A stretch of DNA of 64,000 bases from JAAYED01 sp040772225 (GCA_040772225.1 JAXGYO010000002.1:62001-126000); one strand, 5' to 3'; shown: positions 35,835 to 43,431, counted from the first letter of the stretch. Notes: generated by a model not told the origin, from the sequence alone. Numbers and translations are program-made.

Positions 35835-36578
35835 CTACTGGCCCTCCACGACAAAGGTATCATCTGCATGCCGTGTGACCGTGACGCCCAGCCTGCCCAG
35901 CGCAACGGCCGCTTGCTCACGCACCGGATAGATCGTGTACGCGCCTCTGCTGTCCGCCGCTTCCACACGTAGAGGGTCCTGGAGCGCCAGCGTAAGCGCG
36001 GGAATCGCCTGCCGGTCGCCAGCGGCACCAACCGCGCGTGCGGCGTTCATGCGCACAACCACGTCCGGTGAGCTATTGACCAGTTGGCAAACCTCAGGCA
36101 AAGAGGCAGAATCGCCGAGATGAGTCGCAGCCACCGCCAGGCAATCATGCAGCGCACCCACGGCATCGCCAAGAGCGTCCTTCACTGGCATGAGCGCCTC
36201 CGGGCCCAGATCCACGATGCTGTGGATGATCAGGTTGCGGGCCATCTCATTGCGCATCAGATACGCATTGGGCACCGGCTGAGCGGAAGCAGAAGGGGCG
36301 TCGATTTCGGCTGCGAGCGCCCGGACGAGCAACTCGACGCGGCGAGGCACCGGCATATCGTCGCGGTTCGCGAGGGTCCGCACCGCTGCGATGCGTACCT
36401 CGTAGGTATCGTGTCCGAGCAGGTACGCCATGCCATCGGCATTGGGAGTGGCCGTTGGGCGCAGTGTCCGCTCGGGGGTTGGCTCTCTATGCGACGAAGA
36501 GGCTGCCAGAGCAGCATACGCATCGGGTGCAGCGGGGACGATCAGTGAATAAAGCGCGAGCGCAGCAACAACCAGCAC
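35835..36578 (-). CDS. Exported HEAT-repeat protein, possibly 5'-truncated
   Basis: A hydrophobic leader (LVVAALALYSLIVPAA) is followed by alpha-helical HEAT-like repeats: YEVRIAAVRTLANRDD, VVVRMNAARAVGAAGDRQAIPALTLALQD, VREQAAVALGRLGV. Such domains mediate protein contacts. The only start available is GTG at 36578, since TGA lies ten codons upstream, and there is no good ribosome site. The upstream side abuts a truncated NTF2-like gene on the opposite strand, so a rearrangement may have removed the true start and promoter. Coupled to the downstream membrane protein gene. Confidence 0.65.
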   Translation of the reverse strand: MLVVAALALYSLIVPAAPDAYAALAASSSHREPTPERTLRPTATPNADGMAYLLGHDTYEVRIAAVRTLANRDDMPVPRRVELLVRALAAEIDAPSASAQPVPNAYLMRNEMARNLIIHSIVDLGPEALMPVKDALGDAVGALHDCLAVAATHLGDSASLPEVCQLVNSSPDVVVRMNAARAVGAAGDRQAIPALTLALQDPLRVEAADSRGAYTIYPVREQAAVALGRLGVTVTRHADDTFVVEGQ

Positions 36579-36812
36579 GATGAGGGCAGAAGTCCTGCCG
36601 AATCACCGGCGTCAGCGGAGGAAAAGCTGCGCTACATCCTGTGCGGCGTCAGCAACACGCTGTATGAGGTGAGCCGCGGCGAGCGATTTGTGTGGCCGCT
36701 GCGCTTGACTGCTGTCGTTGTGCGCGATGGCCGTGACTGGCGTATTGCGCAGATGTCCTTTTCGTTTCCCACGACATACTTTACGGACGAGCGCATCGAG
36801 GAGCCAACCTGA
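36549..36812 (+). pseudogene. 5'-truncated SnoaL/NTF2-like protein fragment
   Basis: An open stretch without a usable start codon. It ends EKLRYILCGVSNTLYEVSRG, then PLRLTAVVVRDGRDWRIAQMSFSFP and TYFTDER, the last strands of an NTF2-like (SnoaL/DUF4440) domain. The family N-terminus is missing; upstream of about 36600 the sequence is the opposite-strand HEAT-repeat gene. Confidence 0.6.
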
Positions 36813-36836
36813 GCTTCGCCATGAGGAGATGGCACG

Positions 36837-37001
36837 ATGAGTGAATGCGCGTTCTGTCAGATCGCCGCTGGCACTGGTCCGGCCAGCATGTTCTTCGCAG
36901 ATGATCTCGTGCTGGGGATCATGGACATCAGTGCTAGGAAGCACATACCGCGAGTTGTACAAGCCCCTGGATTGAGCATGACCGGGCGTGCGATGCGTTA
37001 G
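36837..37001 (+). pseudogene. Truncated HIT-family protein
   Basis: Starts properly with GAGGAG and ATG at 36837 and reads MSECAFCQIAAG, ADDLVLGIMDIS, the N-terminal part of HIT (histidine triad) hydrolases with the zinc-type CxxC. After codon 36 similarity is lost, and TAG follows at 36999. The HxHxHxx active site is absent, so it cannot be functional. It follows the NTF2-like fragment by 24 bases. Confidence 0.65.
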
Positions 37002-37041
37002 CCGCGCCAGACACCCCTCGCACCACGGTATTCTGTGCAAC

Positions 37042-37070
37042 TTGCATAAATCGCGCGATTGTTCTATTTT
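37042..37070 (+). promoter_or_regulatory. Promoter candidate of gdhA with a palindrome in the spacer
   Basis: TTGCAT (37042-37047) and TATTTT (37065-37070) are 17 bases apart. The spacer contains a perfect 12-base palindrome AATCGCGCGATT (37049-37060), well placed for a repressor. Confidence 0.45.
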
Positions 37071-37097
37071 CTGGTCAGTGTCCGGTTGCAGAGCAGC

Positions 37098-37126
37098 TCC
37101 GGCTGCCTCGCAGCCGGACGTTTTTT
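37098..37126 (+). terminator. Intrinsic terminator in the gdhA leader, possible attenuator
   Basis: TCCGGCTGC (37098-37106) and GCAGCCGGA (37110-37118) form a nine-pair stem with a three-base loop, followed within two bases by TTTTTT (37121-37126). It lies between the promoter candidate and the ribosome site of gdhA. A competing upstream hairpin (37082-37102) would use part of its left arm. It may alternatively stop transcription coming from the decayed genes upstream. Confidence 0.75.
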
Positions 37127-37142
37127 ATCTGAGGGGGAACCG

Positions 37143-38393
37143 ATGGGAGAGAAACTGAATTCCTTTGAGATCGCACAACGCCAGCTTGATACCGCAGCAG
37201 CAGTGATGGGCCTGGATCCGACCGTTCACGAGTTGCTCAAGTGGCCCATGCGGGAGCTGCACGTCTCCATTCCCGTTCGGATGGACGACGGATCCGTGCG
37301 TGTCTTTCAGGGATTTCGCGTGCAGCATAACGACGCATTGGGCCCGGCCAAGGGCGGCATCCGCTTCCACCCGGCAGAGACCGTCGATACCATCCGTGCG
37401 CTGGCGGCCTGGATGACCTGGAAAACCTCCGTGCTGGGCCTGCCCCTGGGAGGCGGTAAGGGCGGTATCATCTGCAACCCCAAGTCGATGTCGCAGAGCG
37501 AGCTGCAGCGGTTGAGCCGCGAGTATGTGCGTGCCATCGGTGATTTCATCGGACCCGATGTGGACGTGCCCGCGCCCGATGTGTACACCACCCCGCAGAT
37601 CATGGCCTGGATGATGGACGAGTATTCAGTAATGCATGGCCGCAACGTACCCGGCATGATCACCGGCAAGCCGCTGGTGCTGGGCGGATCGGCGGGCCGG
37701 CACGATGCCACGGCCCGCGGCGCGCTCTATTGCGTGCGCGAGGCGGCCAGGCACCTGGGGATGGACCTGGAAGGGCGCACCATGGCCATTCAGGGTTGCG
37801 GCAACGGTGGCCAGTATGCAGCGCTGCTCGGCCAGGAGCTGCTGGGACTCAAGACGGTGGCCATCTCAGACTCCTCCGGGTGCATCTATAACGAGGATGG
37901 CCTCGACGTCGCGGCAGTCGCTGACCACAAAAAGCACACCGGCTCAGTGCTGGATTGCCCTGAGAGCGAGTGCATTCCCGCCGACGATCTGCTCACGCTG
38001 GATGTGGACGTCCTGATGCCTGCCGCGATTGAGAACCAGCTACGGGCAGACAACGCCGGGCAGGTCCGGGCCAAAATCGTCGCCGAGTTGGCCAACGGAC
38101 CCACGACACCCGAGGCCGATGACATTCTGCACGAGAACGGTGTGTATGTGATCCCCGATTTCCTCTGCAACGCAGGCGGCGTGACCGTGTCATACTTTGA
38201 GCAGGTGCAGAACGCCTACCGGTTCTACTGGCGCGAGGAAGAGGTCTATGAACTGCTGGATGAGCGCATGACGACTGCCTTCCAAACGGTGGCCGCCGCC
38301 GCCGAGCGCTACCAGGTGCCTAACCGGGTGGCGGCCTATACCGTGGCCGTGGGGCGCGTGGCCGAGGCCTGCAAGCTGCGCGGCTGGGTCTAG
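37143..38393 (+). CDS. gdhA: Glu/Leu/Phe/Val dehydrogenase, probable glutamate dehydrogenase
   Basis: 416 residues, the usual length of hexameric bacterial and archaeal GDH. Substrate-binding lysines are in GPAKGGIRFHP and the catalytic stretch LPLGGGKGGI; DVDVPAPDVYT carries the catalytic Asp; the dinucleotide-binding region has QGCGNGGQYAA in place of the common GxGNVG, an Asn-Gly-Gly variant. LANGPTTPEAD and IPDFLCNAGGVTVSYFEW-like (YFEQVQN) segments follow. The ATG at 37143 has GAGGGGG upstream. It interconverts glutamate and 2-oxoglutarate. Regulation may involve the leader terminator. Specificity for glutamate is inferred from overall similarity. Confidence 0.92.
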   Translation: MGEKLNSFEIAQRQLDTAAAVMGLDPTVHELLKWPMRELHVSIPVRMDDGSVRVFQGFRVQHNDALGPAKGGIRFHPAETVDTIRALAAWMTWKTSVLGLPLGGGKGGIICNPKSMSQSELQRLSREYVRAIGDFIGPDVDVPAPDVYTTPQIMAWMMDEYSVMHGRNVPGMITGKPLVLGGSAGRHDATARGALYCVREAARHLGMDLEGRTMAIQGCGNGGQYAALLGQELLGLKTVAISDSSGCIYNEDGLDVAAVADHKKHTGSVLDCPESECIPADDLLTLDVDVLMPAAIENQLRADNAGQVRAKIVAELANGPTTPEADDILHENGVYVIPDFLCNAGGVTVSYFEQVQNAYRFYWREEEVYELLDERMTTAFQTVAAAAERYQVPNRVAAYTVAVGRVAEACKLRGWV

Positions 38394-38430
38394 TGCGCAA
38401 GCGCGCCGAGTAGCGGACACCAGGGCGCAG

Positions 38431-38462
38431 AAAGAGGGTGGGAGTTGCCTCCTGCCCTCTTT
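38431..38462 (+). terminator. Terminator downstream of gdhA
   Basis: A 14-pair stem with two G-T wobbles: AAAGAGGGTGGGAG (38431-38444) and CTCCTGCCCTCTTT (38449-38462), loop TTGC. The T-run is short. The following 250 bases to the next stop codon show nothing recognisable. Confidence 0.65.
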
Positions 38463-38714
38463 CCTGTGTCGGGGAACACACCGAAACGGCTATAACAGCC
38501 ACATGGTATGTCGTGCTTTCCCCACGGGGCAACATCGGCTGGGTTCACAGTAGCCGCCTCATTCCCCGGGAGATAAGGATTCGCACGGGCGAAACGGGAA
38601 GCGGCAGTTCGAGAGGTGAGGCCGAGATCGGTGGACGCGCCTGAGTGGCCACAGCATAGGCGTGAGGTTGGGCAGACGCCCATCTCCCACCCGGTTGACG
38701 ACGACTCGACGATG

Positions 38715-39725
38715 TCACTCCCGCGCCACTGCTGCGATAGCCTTCAGGTTCTCTGTCGGCGTGATCAGCGGAATAGCGCACTCGGGGCCGATGATGCGCA
38801 CGCCTGCGTCCCGCGCGTAACGTGCCTGTGCGGCAGCCTGCTCCGCCGTCCCGTTGAGCAGCACCTCGGGGTTATTGACATTCCCCATGAGAGATATCCT
38901 GCCGGCGGCGAGAGCCACAGCCTCCCGAGCGTCCACTTTCGACTCAAAGTGAAAGCAGTCGAACCCCGCCGTACATATCGCGTCCAGCCGGTCCAGCGTG
39001 TTGCCGCAGATGTGCAGCACCGTGGGGCAGCCCAGGCGCTGCGTCAGCTCGCGGTGATAGGGGAGCAAGAACTGACTGTACATGCGTGCGCTGATCAGAT
39101 CACCCGTGGCATGGTCGGCGATGCAGAGCACATCCGCGCCGGCGGCGATCTGCGCCCGACCAAAGAGCACGGTCACCTCCTTGAGCCCATCCAGAAAGGC
39201 TCGCACACGCCCGGGATCAGTCAGAGTCTCCATCAAGAACGGCTGCACGCCGTGCATGTGGTACGCCAGCGTCCAGGGGCCCATGACCTTGCCGATGATG
39301 GTCACCTGATCGCCGTACTCGGCACGCAGGATGCGCAGAGCGTCCAGGACGGCGCGCACAGGCGCGCGCTCCAGAAAGTCGGCAGGGATGGCCACCTGCT
39401 CTGGATCGGCCCACGGAGCGTCCCGGACCGCCGGCATGTTCTCGCGGTCGCCCCAGTCCACGTCACACCCCAGGGCGGCGGCCTCCGCGGCCACGGAAAA
39501 GTAGGGCATGATGGCGTCATAGCCAAGGATGGTATGGGCGCCGGCGGCCAGACGGGCCATCGCCACCCCATCCAGATGCACGTCGGGAAAGTACGCCCCG
39601 GTGATTTCCATCTGCTCCACGTTGGCGACCGAGGTCACCACGCCCACGGGCGTGCGGTCCACGCGGCCGCCCAGAAGTGCGGAGAGGTAACGGCGTTTCG
39701 GGGTCATCGGGTAGGGGGTGGACAT
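38715..39725 (-). CDS. Uroporphyrinogen decarboxylase-fold (MtaA/CmuA-like) methyltransferase
   Basis: 336 residues of the URO-D superfamily. VLHICGNT (HxC) and GPECAIPL (Cys) supply the zinc ligands used by MtaA/MtbA-type corrinoid-dependent methyltransferases; true HemE lacks them. ADHATGDLISARMYSQFLLPYH and GNVNNPEVLLNGT are also typical. It would move a methyl group from a corrinoid protein to a thiol or other acceptor. No corrinoid protein or MtaB-type partner is adjacent, so the methyl donor is unknown. Confidence 0.83.
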   Translation of the reverse strand: MSTPYPMTPKRRYLSALLGGRVDRTPVGVVTSVANVEQMEITGAYFPDVHLDGVAMARLAAGAHTILGYDAIMPYFSVAAEAAALGCDVDWGDRENMPAVRDAPWADPEQVAIPADFLERAPVRAVLDALRILRAEYGDQVTIIGKVMGPWTLAYHMHGVQPFLMETLTDPGRVRAFLDGLKEVTVLFGRAQIAAGADVLCIADHATGDLISARMYSQFLLPYHRELTQRLGCPTVLHICGNTLDRLDAICTAGFDCFHFESKVDAREAVALAAGRISLMGNVNNPEVLLNGTAEQAAAQARYARDAGVRIIGPECAIPLITPTENLKAIAAVARE

Positions 39726-39783
39726 GAGGTCGTTGTCCTTTCAGCGTAATGATATGGTCGCGGTCGGGCTGAAGACGTCGCCC

Positions 39784-40125
39784 TCACTGAGCGGCAGGGT
39801 TTCCCAGGATGCGGTCAAGGCCCACTGCGAGCGCAGGCAGGTCACGTGCGACGACACCCCAAACAGCATCGACGTCCACGGTAAAGTACGCATGAACAAG
39901 AACGTTGCGCATCCCGATCATCTCGCGCCAGGGCAGTTCAGGATGATTGGCGCGAAAGCCGTCGGACACTCTTGAGGCCGCCTCGCCCAGAATTACCAGT
40001 TGGTGAGCAATGAATACCTGGACCAGTTCGTCGCTCTCAAAACGCTCCCGCCCGAAAACAGCGTACTTGTTGATGCGGCGAACCGCCTCCTGCATGTCCT
40101 TCAGGCGCACCCGGTCATCCATCAT
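39784..40125 (-). CDS. hepT: HepT-like toxin (HEPN ribonuclease, DUF86)
   Basis: 113 residues, all-helical. The HEPN catalytic motif R-x4-H-x-Y is present as RNVLVHAY (R73, H78, Y80). In the type VII MntA/HepT system the tyrosine is AMPylated by the partner, which neutralises the RNase. The start overlaps the antitoxin stop by four bases (ATGA), the standard arrangement for this pair. Length and order (nucleotidyltransferase first, HEPN second) are typical. Confidence 0.88.
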   Translation of the reverse strand: MMDDRVRLKDMQEAVRRINKYAVFGRERFESDELVQVFIAHQLVILGEAASRVSDGFRANHPELPWREMIGMRNVLVHAYFTVDVDAVWGVVARDLPALAVGLDRILGNPAAQ

Positions 40126-40427
40126 GCCGCCACCTGGTCGAGGGGAACGGCATCACGAAGCACGTACTCACGGAAACGCCCCTGAAGCCCTCCTTCGGTG
40201 ACGACATCCACAGGGCACCCCAGGAGCTCTTCCAGGTCGTATGCCAAAGCTCCCACGTCGAGCAGCGTCCGGCCGGGCTCGAGTTGCACGAGTAGGTCGA
40301 CATCGCTCAACTCATGTGCCTCGCCGCGCGCCACCGAGCCAAACACCCTGACGTTCCGAGCGCCATGCCGGGCCGCCGTAGCGACGATCTCATCTCGGTG
40401 CCGGGCCAGCGTTTCCCGGATATTCAT
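40122..40427 (-). CDS. mntA: MntA-like antitoxin (minimal nucleotidyltransferase)
   Basis: 101 residues of the MNT family. The nucleotidyltransferase signature GS-x10-DxD is complete: G30-S31 and D42-V-D44 in FGSVARGEAHELSDVDLLV. Expected to AMPylate HepT on the tyrosine of its RX4HXY motif. The ATG at 40427 has GGAGGAGG upstream; an extension to 40454 is not needed. Coupled to hepT by a four-base overlap. Confidence 0.88.
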   Translation of the reverse strand: MNIRETLARHRDEIVATAARHGARNVRVFGSVARGEAHELSDVDLLVQLEPGRTLLDVGALAYDLEELLGCPVDVVTEGGLQGRFREYVLRDAVPLDQVAA

Positions 40428-40507
40428 ACGTTGCCTCCTCCACGAGTCGAACAAGCATAGCGCAGAGGCGCTGGTGGTGTCAATGGGAGAGTGCTCGCCT
40501 CGGCCCG

Positions 40508-41302
40508 TCAGCGCGGCGGGATCAGGTACACCCGCCGTGCGATCTCCTCGAATCCCAGTTTCGCGGCCACCCGCTGCGAGGCCCAGTTCGTCTCGCCCGT
40601 GCTCCAGATCGGCATGCGGCCCGTGGCACGGATCCGGTCGCCCACCAGCCAGGCGGCGGCGGTGGCATAGCCGCGACGGCGGTGGGGCTCCAGACAGTTC
40701 ACGCCGATCTCGCCATAGAGCGGCGATAGGGCGCTGGTGTGAGCCAGGGCGACGAGAGACCCGTCAATCACGGCTCCCGCGGCGAGGCCCTGCTGCAGCA
40801 ATGCGGCGGGGCTGCCAAAGCCCATACCCTGCATGCCGTCCGGGGCGTCGTCAAAGAGGGGCAGGTCGGCAGGGGTCAGCATGCGGACATCGGGATGCGC
40901 GTGGGGGACCAGGCCGGACGCGGGAGCGACGTAGGCGACGTCGCCATAGGTGCGGGGGCGGCGCCCCGTGCGAGCCTCCAGGATCGCCCCCAGGGGACCG
41001 GCCAGTTCGGAGGCCACCAGGACGCAGTCCCAGCCTGTCACCTGTGTCAGAAGGCATGCGAGTTCTTCCGCATCCGGGCCGTAGCCATCGAGCTCGCGCG
41101 GATTGTTGTCCAGTTGGAGGACCGCCGCGGCGAAACCGGGGAGCTTGCCGGCGACATACACGCGGCACAGGCCGCGTAGAACGCTGTGCACGTCCATGGC
41201 CGTGAGAGGGGTGTCGCCCAGCGCGCGTGCGAACTCGGGATAACGGGAGGACGGCAGCAGCGCCGTGCCCATAGCGGAAGCGGCATCCTCGGTGTTCGTC
41301 AT
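40508..41302 (-). CDS. GNAT-family N-acetyltransferase
   Basis: 264 residues. The C-terminal half is a GNAT domain: GEIGVNCLEPHRRRGYATAAAAWL-type acetyl-CoA loop (RRRGYATAA) and WSTGETNWASQRVAAKLGFEE. The N-terminal 120 residues form a second, weaker GNAT-like half. Acceptor unknown. It lies just left of the tRNA-bounded island. Confidence 0.82.
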   Translation of the reverse strand: MTNTEDAASAMGTALLPSSRYPEFARALGDTPLTAMDVHSVLRGLCRVYVAGKLPGFAAAVLQLDNNPRELDGYGPDAEELACLLTQVTGWDCVLVASELAGPLGAILEARTGRRPRTYGDVAYVAPASGLVPHAHPDVRMLTPADLPLFDDAPDGMQGMGFGSPAALLQQGLAAGAVIDGSLVALAHTSALSPLYGEIGVNCLEPHRRRGYATAAAWLVGDRIRATGRMPIWSTGETNWASQRVAAKLGFEEIARRVYLIPPR

Positions 41303-41425
41303 ACCGGACTACTCCTTGCACGGCGATCATCACGCTCGTCGCCGACTATACGGCATCGATGACGCGATGTCACGCGGACGAGCCGGTCTCATTGGTCCTG
41401 ACGCTATCTGACGTTACCAACGAAC

Positions 41426-41452
41426 AAGCCCTCTCCGCGTTGGAGAGGGCTT
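41426..41452 (-). terminator. Terminator after the partial tRNA copy
   Basis: AAGCCCTCTCC (41426-41436) and GGAGAGGGCTT (41442-41452) form an 11-pair stem with a five-base loop. Together with the tRNA remnant it mirrors the arrangement after the intact tRNA at 43.4 kb. Confidence 0.7.
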
Positions 41453-41457
41453 GCTTG

Positions 41458-41503
41458 TGGCGACGACTAGATCGGATCTCGTGACCAACGGCTTATGAGT
41501 CCC
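41458..41503 (-). repeat. 3' fragment of tRNA-Met (direct repeat, candidate att site)
   Basis: Forty-six bases match the 3' part of the intact tRNA at 43437-43508, from the anticodon arm to the discriminator base; 41 of 46 positions agree by hand count. Same orientation as the intact gene. Beyond the anticodon stem the similarity stops, so the copy lacks the D arm and 5' acceptor strand and cannot be a functional tRNA. Confidence 0.75.
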
Positions 41504-41715
41504 TCTCTTCGGTGCCGACCTGGAGCGCATAGAACGAACTGCAGGCATGATAATCGGTGTATCTCTACTTACTACCGAGTTAGTTAACCAGGCTGTGGCG
41601 GAGTATACTGCTAGTACCTGCTTGGTTCAGAATCCAAGAAGCTACCCTCAAGATCATATCGGACAAAGTCCGGAAACAACTCGTCGGCGAGCTCGACATA
41701 GGTATTCAGCACCCG

Positions 41716-41955
41716 TCAGCTCGACTCGAGGTGCAGGATGAGATTGCCTGGGGTGTCCGTCAGAGCTGGCTCGGTAACAACACTCCCGTAGACTGATGAC
41801 TTGGAGCTTGCCTGCGTCTTGATCAATCCAATCCGACCCTTGGGTTGATCGTCTAGCTGAATCTCGTAATGGGCTGTCCACTTGCTCTGGCCGTCCTCGG
41901 GCCTGATTTCCCCTATGCCTTTCCAGTAGTACTCAGGTGGACGTTGCATCAACAT
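41716..41955 (-). CDS. Unknown small protein, possibly interrupted by TGA
   Basis: 79 residues from ATG at 41955 (GGAGG five bases upstream), reading MLMQRPPEYYWKGIGEI and ending ILHLESS. It stops at TGA (41716-41718), but the same frame stays open for 34 more codons (RVLNTYVELADELFPDF, ending SEPSRY at 41611) with plausible composition, so the original protein may have been about 114 residues with Trp at the stop. No family recognised. It follows the RX4H protein gene inside the island by 90 bases. Confidence 0.5.
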   Translation of the reverse strand: MLMQRPPEYYWKGIGEIRPEDGQSKWTAHYEIQLDDQPKGRIGLIKTQASSKSSVYGSVVTEPALTDTPGNLILHLESS

Positions 41956-42045
41956 CTGTACCTCCAAGAGGGTCAGCAACACTATCAGCTATAGACAAAG
42001 AGAAACCATCGGGCAAGCGCCCCTTCGGGGAACGGCGGTTGATCG

Positions 42046-42960
42046 CTAGGAGTACGGAGTCCGTCCAAACGGTCTATCGATATCCTGGACAGTTGCTTCG
42101 ATCTGAATGATGGAAGACGTGGCGAAGGCAACAGCAAACTCAGCATCCTCGAGGTCGACCTCAGACTGGTTGCCATGAATGAATGGCGTACCATTGATTG
42201 AGAATGTGATCGCGCCAGCCATGGCGTGCAAACGCAGATACGCAGCAAAGTCAATGCCCAATGTTAGAAACAGAAGGCTGTCGTACATGCGTGTGAAGGT
42301 CAGGTATGCTTCTCGTCCGTCAGACTCGTTACTTGCCCTGCCAAAGCTGTCCACCAAGAGCATTGCTTTCGGCCACATTGATGGCCTGGGCCCCACGACG
42401 GCATGCTCGGACTTCATCAGCGCATATTCCAGGCCGATTGCGGCGGAGTTAACCGCCGATCGAAACTCGCCCTGGCTAATGGATGCCTCAGCATCTGCCA
42501 AGTACTGCTTGGCTTGAGTATTCGCTATCAGGTCAGTCAAGGTAACAGCATCGACATCCAGATCCCACACGCTCGCAATTACCTTCCTCAGAAAGTCGCG
42601 GGCGTAAACACGACAGTCATTTAGCTCGTCCTCGTTGGGATATCTGCCCCTGTGCTGCGCATCGTTGCGTATGGCGTGAACGTGGATGATGTTGGCCCGG
42701 TCGGGGAGGGCATCAAGGTCTGCGGAAATGAGAAGAGTGTCGCACTGCTGAAGCAGGCTCTGGAATCCATCAGCGAGTGTCTTTGACGGATCTATCGAGG
42801 TGATGACAGTCTTGAGAGCGGTCTCCACGGACAGATCAAAGCCGAGAACGGCAATGATGCGTTTGACCATCGACTGTCCTGCGTAGGATTCCCTAATCGC
42901 TTCAGTGTAGATCTGCTTGACCAGCATGATCTTCCTGAGTGTGATCTGGTCTGGTTCCAT
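42046..42960 (-). CDS. HEPN-like (RX4H) protein, candidate defence gene
   Basis: 304 residues, mostly helical. Around residue 93 the segment HVHAIRNDAQHRGRYPNEDE contains R98-x4-H103, the catalytic pattern of HEPN ribonucleases, in a context (RNxxQH.G..P) typical of HEPN domains from phage-defence and stress systems. The C-terminal 150 residues (from NTQAKQYLADAEASI) form a second helical region with a GLEYALMKSEHA helix. The ATG at 42960 has AAGGAG upstream. It lies in the tRNA-bounded island next to a DNA methyltransferase fragment. I do not recognise the whole-protein family. RNase activity is an inference from the motif. Confidence 0.62.
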   Translation of the reverse strand: MEPDQITLRKIMLVKQIYTEAIRESYAGQSMVKRIIAVLGFDLSVETALKTVITSIDPSKTLADGFQSLLQQCDTLLISADLDALPDRANIIHVHAIRNDAQHRGRYPNEDELNDCRVYARDFLRKVIASVWDLDVDAVTLTDLIANTQAKQYLADAEASISQGEFRSAVNSAAIGLEYALMKSEHAVVGPRPSMWPKAMLLVDSFGRASNESDGREAYLTFTRMYDSLLFLTLGIDFAAYLRLHAMAGAITFSINGTPFIHGNQSEVDLEDAEFAVAFATSSIIQIEATVQDIDRPFGRTPYS

Positions 42961-43051
42961 AGAGCTCCTTAATGGCTTGAGGGTGCAGATTCCAGCCTGA
43001 TCGCCGCCTCGGTAATGTGGCCATATCAGCACGCGGCCGACCCCTGCGCTG

Positions 43052-43360
43052 CTACAGCAGCTCCCCTTGTGTTCCTTGCGGGGCCGTCTCGCGCCCCGCT
43101 TTGGCGAACGTGATGTTTGCGGGCGGGTAGTCGAAACCCCTGCCATCCAGCAGCTCTTCGATGGTCCTGATCTGCACCCGCTGGTAGTGGCGGCCCCAGC
43201 CTGGCGAATCATTATAGCCCGCGGCAACAACTTCCAGCTGCATAGGCTTGGATGCGGACGTCCGCCGTGCACGGACAAAAGCAGTTGGCCTTATCTCGAC
43301 GATCAAGGGTACCGAACCGCGTGCGCTATCTAGCGTTGGGCGTCCTCGACGGACAACCAC
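43052..43360 (-). pseudogene. 3' fragment of a DNA methyltransferase gene
   Basis: The readable part (SKPMQLEVVAAGYNDSPGWG, YQRVQIRTIEELLDGRGFDYPP, ending TQGELL) resembles the extreme C-terminus of site-specific DNA methyltransferases (KPM..EA..AGFY.SPGWGK.YPRIQILTIEELL.G...D.PP). The catalytic domain is absent: only about 80 bases separate the fragment from the tRNA. The first 30 codons are not family-like. Probably a leftover of a restriction-modification system. It ends about 90 bases before the RX4H gene. Confidence 0.6.
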
Positions 43361-43406
43361 TACAGCCTATGCGTATCGTTATGTGTTGTCAACCGGAATG
43401 CAGAAA

Positions 43407-43431
43407 GCCCTCTTCCTTCAGAGAAGAGGGC
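43407..43431 (-). terminator. Terminator after tRNA-Met
   Basis: GCCCTCTTC (43407-43415) and GAAGAGGGC (43423-43431) form a nine-pair stem; on the minus strand it is followed by TTTCTG. It lies five bases past the tRNA 3' end. Confidence 0.75.

Noticed and set aside
36605..37001. Treating the HIT start as an intact HIT protein gene
   Set aside because: The histidine triad is absent; the frame closes after 54 codons.
37098..37126. A known metabolite riboswitch in front of gdhA
   Set aside because: The leader is too short and has none of the conserved cores I know (glutamine, glycine, 2-oxoglutarate types); only competing hairpins are visible.
41458..41503. Partial tRNA as a second functional tRNA gene
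   Set aside because: The D arm and 5' acceptor strand are missing and the T arm no longer pairs well.
11187..41718. Genome-wide reassignment of TGA to Trp
   Set aside because: Conserved genes in the window end normally at TGA (for example sufC and carB); only three doubtful loci have internal TGA.
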